NCBI GenBank assembly: GCA_016860845.1 | Contig: BOKF01000044.1 | Coordinates: 1-64,000, forward strand | DNA length: 64,000 bases | Source: Chloroflexota bacterium | GTDB taxonomy: Bacteria > Chloroflexota > Anaerolineae > 4572-78 > J111 | Direction: 5' to 3' | Part shown: piece after piece, positions 60,331-64,000 of the stretch | How positions within the stretch are numbered: the first letter of the stretch is position 1 | How the letters are laid out: every line of letters starts with the position of its first letter | Program-made: the position numbers and the translations under genes | Notes under the pieces: generated by a model | Seen by the model: only the letters and a program-made list of their open reading frames with translations | Database searches by the model: none | What the model was told of the DNA's origin: nothing

Positions 60331-63300
60331 CTAACTGAACTGTTGGACTTCTGGTAAAAATGTGTCAGCCCGCGAATCTTGATTGGCCTGGAGCACCTGG
60401 TAGCAGGTCAGATAAAGCTGCTCCGGTGCTTCGGCCCCAGCCAGCCTGTACCCCGAACAGGTTCCCGTCTGTCCAGCGAGGTAGGCCAAAATCTCCTCGA
60501 CCTCGGCCAGAGCTTGAGGCAGGCAGCCCTGAGCCAGGAACACCCGCGCCAGCCCAGCCTGAGCTTCACAAGCTAGGTGCAGCTGGCGCAATTCGTGCCG
60601 CAGTGCCTCGGCCTGACGATATATTTCCTCAGCCTTGTCCAGATATCCCAAGCCAACCAAGATATGCCCCAGGCAAGTCAGAGCGTGCGCCTGGTTGGGA
60701 CGCGCGCCGATCTGCTGGGCGATACGTATCGCTTCTTGGCCATATTCCAACGCCCGCTGTGGCTCTTCCAAATAATGGTAAACCAGCGCCAGGTGAGCCA
60801 GGGTTTTGCCCTCTCCCCGCTTATAGCTGATCTCCCGCCGAAACTTTAGCGCCCGTTCCAGGTAATTTCTGGCTTCGGCATACTCGCCGCGCCGCCGGAG
60901 CAGCACGCCCAGGCTGTGGTAGGTCTGGTGCTCGCCGGTGCGGCAGCCTATATCCAAAAAGAGCTGTAGGGCTTGTTCAAAGTAAGCTGCGGCAGTCGCC
61001 CTGTCATCCGTGTCAGCGGCGACCAACCCCAGGTTGTGGGTGGCCCAGCTCTGGCCAAAATGCTCGCCCAACTCGCTAAAGAGGTGCAGCGCCTGGGCAA
61101 AAGAGGCGCCAGCCTGATCGTACTGGCCCCATTGGCGGTGGAGCCGCCCTAGATTATAAATCAACCAACCTTCGCCGCGCCGGTCGCCCAACTCCCGGTA
61201 AATCGAGAGGCAGCGCGCCCACTCGGTTTCAGCCTGGGCAAAATCGCCCAAGGGCAGGTAGGCTGTGCCGAGATTATAATGCGCCCAGCCTTCGCCGCGC
61301 CGGTTGCTGCCTTCGCGACAAACCCGCAGCGCTTGCTCCAGATAAGCCAGCGCCTGCTTGAAATCACCCAGCTCTATGCAAGCATAGCCAAGACCATTAA
61401 GAGCGTAACCCTGGCCAAACCGGTCGCCCAACTCTTGAAAGAGCTGCAGCGCCCGCTCAAAGTAGTGCTCATCTTCGCTCTGGCCGCTTAAGTACCAACT
61501 GGCCAGGCCCAGGTCAAACAGCCCTTGGGCCTCCAGCCAGCGCAAACCCGTAGCCTGAGCCAGACTGAGACTCTGCCGAAAATGAGTTTTGGCCTCTTTG
61601 AACTGCCCTAATTTGACCGCCAAATCCCCAAGGTTATACAGCAGCCGGGCCTGAGCCGGCGCATCCCGGCCGGCCTCGGCCAGGGTGTGAGCCTGGCGGA
61701 GAAGCTGCGCGTCGAGCGGGTATAAGCCGCGCATCTCCAGAAAAGAATGGAAGGCATTGACGCCGCGCAGGTAGAGATCGGGCAGAGGCTGGTTAAAGGC
61801 GGCGGCCAGCGCGGCCAGAATATTTCCGAAGTCGCGATCCAGGAGGCTGTGTTGAGCGGCGTGAGCCTCGACGTGCTGCACAAAATAGGCTGCCAGTCGC
61901 CCAGGCGCGCCGGAGCTGGCCCCCAACAAGGCAGCATAATCGGCAATGGTCTGGTGCATGGAATAGCGCTCCGGCGGCAGACTTTCCACCAACCCGTGGT
62001 CCACCAAGATGTCAAGCACACTGACCGGCGCAGCCATCACGGCCAAGGCGGCGGCTTCGGAAAAGCTGTTGGGCTTGGGTGGGAAGAGGGACAGGTCGAG
62101 CAGGGCCTGGTGCGCCGAGGCATCCAGGGCGGCATCGTTGAGGCCAATACTGGCTTGCAGCGAGAGCGGTGTATTCAAGGGCAGGCTATTAGGGGACTCC
62201 AGCGGCGAATGGGGCTGGGCCAGCTGCAAACGGGTTGCCGCCGCCTGTAAGTGGGTCAGGGCCTGGCGCAGGCGGCGCGGTTGTCCGGCGTAACTCTGCT
62301 GGCGCAGATAGCGGCCCATCAATAGCAAGGCCAACGGCAGCCCCCCGACCGACTGGACCAAGGTGCGGGCCGCCTCCGGTTCAGCCGCGACAGACTGGGG
62401 AGAGAGCTGGGCCAGCAGATCAAGCCCTTCGGCCAGGTCGAGTTCGCGCACCGGCGCGACCTGCTCGCCTGCAAAATCCAGGGCCACATTGGGCAAGCGG
62501 GTAGTGAGCAGGTGGGCGCAGTTAGGCCCGCCCAGTTTGAAGACCAGGGCAGCCTCAATCTGCCAGGCATCGTCTATGACCAGCAGTATGCGGCGCAGCC
62601 CGATAGCGGCGTGAACAGCAGCAGCCCGGTCGTTGAGCGTGGTCAGTTTGGCAATCGCCTCGATGGGGATGCCGGCGGCGGCAGCCCAGATACCCAATAG
62701 CGGCATCACGTCTGGCTGGCGGCCCAGGCCGGCCCAGAGCAGGCCGTCGGCAAAGTGGTGACGCAGCTCCGGATCGTGGGCCAGCTCAATAGCCAGGGTT
62801 GTTTTGCCGACCCCCGGCAGACCATGGAGAGCTAGGCTGGCCCCCTTGTCCCCCGTTAAAAGCTGCTGTTTAAGCTCCGCCAGCAGCGCTGCCCGGCCGA
62901 TGAGGGGTTGAGGCGGGCGAGGCGGAGCCAGGAAAGGCAGGGGTGAGTTTAAGGTTGGGGGTGGCTCCGGTGAGCGGAAACGGCGCCGCTGCTCTTCCTC
63001 CCACTGCTGGAGCTTATCGGCCAGCAGGGTCAAGGCCCGCTTTTGCTCGCCGTAGTAGGTGCCCTTGGAGATATGTAACTGTTCGGCGACCCACTCCGGG
63101 CTGCGGTCCTGGATAAATTGTTCGGTCAAAATAAAGTATGGCCGCCATTCTTTTTCGGCTGGCGCGGGCGGGCCGGCGCCAGGTTTGAGCGTCTCCACAG
63201 CGGCTTGGAGCACTTCGCGCAGGGCCAGGCCGCGCCCGGCGGGGCTGTGGGTGTAGCCGGCCACCTGATGCCGGGCCTTGACGATCTCCAGGTTCGCCAG

Positions 63301-63399
63301 CGGCTGGCTGCCCAACCCTTTAAGCGAGGCCCACGCTTTGAGGACGTGGCGTAACCCTTGTTCGTTCAAACTGTCGGCTTGACCCTGATGGGCAGGCAT
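60331..63399 (-). CDS. NB-ARC (STAND) protein with TPR repeats
   Basis: About 1022 residues from the ATG at 63399 (a TTG at 63414 adds five). The first ~150 residues (ILTEQFIQDRSPEWVAEQL then HISKGTYYGEQKRAL) form a helix-turn-helix-like region. The NB-ARC ATPase begins with IGRAALLAEL, has Walker A GLPGVGKTTL (about 200) and LLVIDDAW. From about residue 560 to the end come about ten TPR repeats (for example ALAYLEQALRV, GEGWAHYNLGTAYLPLG). Proteins of this type are sensor/regulator molecules using the TPR array to bind a partner. Ligand unknown. Two tandem 11-mers sit just before its start. Confidence 0.8.
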   Translation of the reverse strand: MPAHQGQADSLNEQGLRHVLKAWASLKGLGSQPLANLEIVKARHQVAGYTHSPAGRGLALREVLQAAVETLKPGAGPPAPAEKEWRPYFILTEQFIQDRSPEWVAEQLHISKGTYYGEQKRALTLLADKLQQWEEEQRRRFRSPEPPPTLNSPLPFLAPPRPPQPLIGRAALLAELKQQLLTGDKGASLALHGLPGVGKTTLAIELAHDPELRHHFADGLLWAGLGRQPDVMPLLGIWAAAAGIPIEAIAKLTTLNDRAAAVHAAIGLRRILLVIDDAWQIEAALVFKLGGPNCAHLLTTRLPNVALDFAGEQVAPVRELDLAEGLDLLAQLSPQSVAAEPEAARTLVQSVGGLPLALLLMGRYLRQQSYAGQPRRLRQALTHLQAAATRLQLAQPHSPLESPNSLPLNTPLSLQASIGLNDAALDASAHQALLDLSLFPPKPNSFSEAAALAVMAAPVSVLDILVDHGLVESLPPERYSMHQTIADYAALLGASSGAPGRLAAYFVQHVEAHAAQHSLLDRDFGNILAALAAAFNQPLPDLYLRGVNAFHSFLEMRGLYPLDAQLLRQAHTLAEAGRDAPAQARLLYNLGDLAVKLGQFKEAKTHFRQSLSLAQATGLRWLEAQGLFDLGLASWYLSGQSEDEHYFERALQLFQELGDRFGQGYALNGLGYACIELGDFKQALAYLEQALRVCREGSNRRGEGWAHYNLGTAYLPLGDFAQAETEWARCLSIYRELGDRRGEGWLIYNLGRLHRQWGQYDQAGASFAQALHLFSELGEHFGQSWATHNLGLVAADTDDRATAAAYFEQALQLFLDIGCRTGEHQTYHSLGVLLRRRGEYAEARNYLERALKFRREISYKRGEGKTLAHLALVYHYLEEPQRALEYGQEAIRIAQQIGARPNQAHALTCLGHILVGLGYLDKAEEIYRQAEALRHELRQLHLACEAQAGLARVFLAQGCLPQALAEVEEILAYLAGQTGTCSGYRLAGAEAPEQLYLTCYQVLQANQDSRADTFLPEVQQFS

Positions 63400-63416
63400 G
63401 AACACCAAATCCAAAC

Positions 63417-63438
63417 TTTTTCTGAACTTTTTCTGAAC
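63417..63438 (-). promoter_or_regulatory. Tandem 11-bp repeats before the NB-ARC-TPR gene
   Basis: TTTTTCTGAAC occurs twice in a row (63417-63427, 63428-63438), with a third partial copy nearby. On the minus strand this is GTTCAGAAAAAGTTCAGAAA just before the start codon. The 11-bp period is near one turn of DNA, as expected for adjacent protein-binding sites. Confidence 0.4.
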
Positions 63439-63530
63439 TTCAAGCGACGCTAATGCCGTAAAATAAAGGTGTCCTGGCCGAGAAGGTGGGTGAAGTGGCC
63501 GGAAGCACCTCCTCGCGCGGGCCAGATTTT

Positions 63531-63601
63531 CCCCTCACGCGGCGGTGTAGAGCGCGGTGGGGCCGCTGCGTTTCTACACCGTTGTCGTTTGCCTTGAGGG
63601 G
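63531..63601 (+). promoter_or_regulatory. Structured leader before the aquaporin-family gene
   Basis: CCCCTCA (63531-63537) pairs with TGAGGGG (63595-63601), and GGTGTAGA (63544-63551) pairs with TCTACACC (63573-63580), with a GCGG/CCGC stem inside. The stack forms one long hairpin about 50 bases before the start codon. No known riboswitch was matched. Confidence 0.45.
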
Positions 63602-63652
63602 CAAAGGGATGATTGTACTAAATTTCTCAATTATATACCAAAGGAGTAAAAA

Positions 63653-64000
63653 ATGAAACAAAGAGGTTTAATGGGTTTATTGGTGGCCGAAGCTTTTGGC
63701 GCCTTCATCCTGGTGTTGTTGGGTGATGGGGTAGTGGCTAACGTGGGCTTAGCCCCTCGCCTGGCCGCGCCTGCCTACAATTGGAACACCATCGCCATCG
63801 GCTGGTGTTTTGCGGTGGTTATTGCGGTATATGTCACCGGCGGGGTGTCGGCCCACCTGAATCCGGCCGTCACCATCGCTATGGCCGTTAAGCGCAATTT
63901 CCCCTGGTCGCGGGTGCTGCCTTACATTGTGGCGCAAATGATCGGGGCGTTCCTGGGTGCGTTGGGCGTCTACCTGGTCTACATGGAAGGATTGAAAGCC
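63653..64000 (+). CDS. MIP-family aquaporin/glycerol facilitator, N-terminal part
   Basis: The first 116 codons of a MIP channel, cut by the window edge. AAGGAG at 63641-63646 precedes ATG. Helix 1 begins LVAEAFGAFILVLLGDGVVAN; the first NPA box is in HLNPAVTIAMAV (about residues 68-80), and a third helix (PYIVAQMIGAFLGALGVYL) follows. It would let water or glycerol-like small solutes cross the membrane; which of these cannot be decided without the second half (second NPA box and selectivity filter). Confidence 0.9.
   Translation, partial: MKQRGLMGLLVAEAFGAFILVLLGDGVVANVGLAPRLAAPAYNWNTIAIGWCFAVVIAVYVTGGVSAHLNPAVTIAMAVKRNFPWSRVLPYIVAQMIGAFLGALGVYLVYMEGLKA

Overview
The window looks like chromosomal DNA of a mesophilic Chloroflexota bacterium (Anaerolineae-like), probably from an environmental assembly. 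This rests on gene content: a STAND/NB-ARC/TPR/WD40-rich repertoire, tricorn-like protease, delta-60 plus DUF11 exported protein ending in YLPIISKN (a C-terminal style common in Chloroflexota secreted proteins), bacterial alpha-2-macroglobulin next to penicillin-binding protein 1C, several small toxin-antitoxin pairs, and very many short palindromic repeats. No rRNA, tRNA, CRISPR array or prophage was recognised. Taxonomy is inference.

Layout. 1-13 kb: KdpD/KdpE sensor pair, dtd, VapBC-type pair, tricorn protease, a DUF4258/YgiT-type pair, XdhC-family proteins and an acyl-CoA synthetase. 13-17 kb: a SIR2-like protein followed by a membrane-anchored nSTAND1-WD40 ATPase, a candidate conflict/defence pair. 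17-28 kb: DinB-like protein, small flavoprotein, TetR regulator, hybrid histidine kinase, SLC13-type permease, a STAND-GNAT-HTH regulator, methyltransferase and a DUF1772 protein. 28-39 kb: pbpC, a deleted MFS permease, a HEPN/MNT toxin-antitoxin pair and a 2116-residue alpha-2-macroglobulin lipoprotein. A 120-bp repeat occurs inverted at 1-120 and 32243-32362.

38.9-46.7 kb: an apparently complete, cargo-free Tn7-like transposon, tnsA-tnsB-tnsC-tniQ(tnsD), with 12-bp terminal inverted repeats, three putative TnsB sites at each end, and a tnsA leader whose perfect inverted repeat would hide the tnsA ribosome-binding site. It lies 11 bp after the alpha-2-macroglobulin stop codon, in the orientation Tn7 has to glmS, but its far end abuts an M23 peptidase gene that lacks its 5' part.

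46.7-54 kb: the M23 remnant, an overlapping gyrB-like/gyrA-like pair behind a promoter with a GAAC-N4-GTTC palindrome (LexA-box-like), then a TnpB of the IS200/IS605 type with a probable omega RNA. 54-64 kb: two small membrane proteins, a repeat-rich secreted protein, a duplicated promoter-attenuator leader, a broken CAP-domain gene, an orphan ParA, a large NB-ARC-TPR regulator, and the start of an aquaporin-family channel.

A recurring theme is short repetitive DNA absorbed in frame into linkers of exported or processing proteins (tricorn, pbpC, alpha-2-macroglobulin). The points most worth follow-up are the Tn7-like element with its leader RNA, the SIR2/nSTAND pair, the possibly SOS-regulated gyrase paralogue, and the duplicated attenuator.
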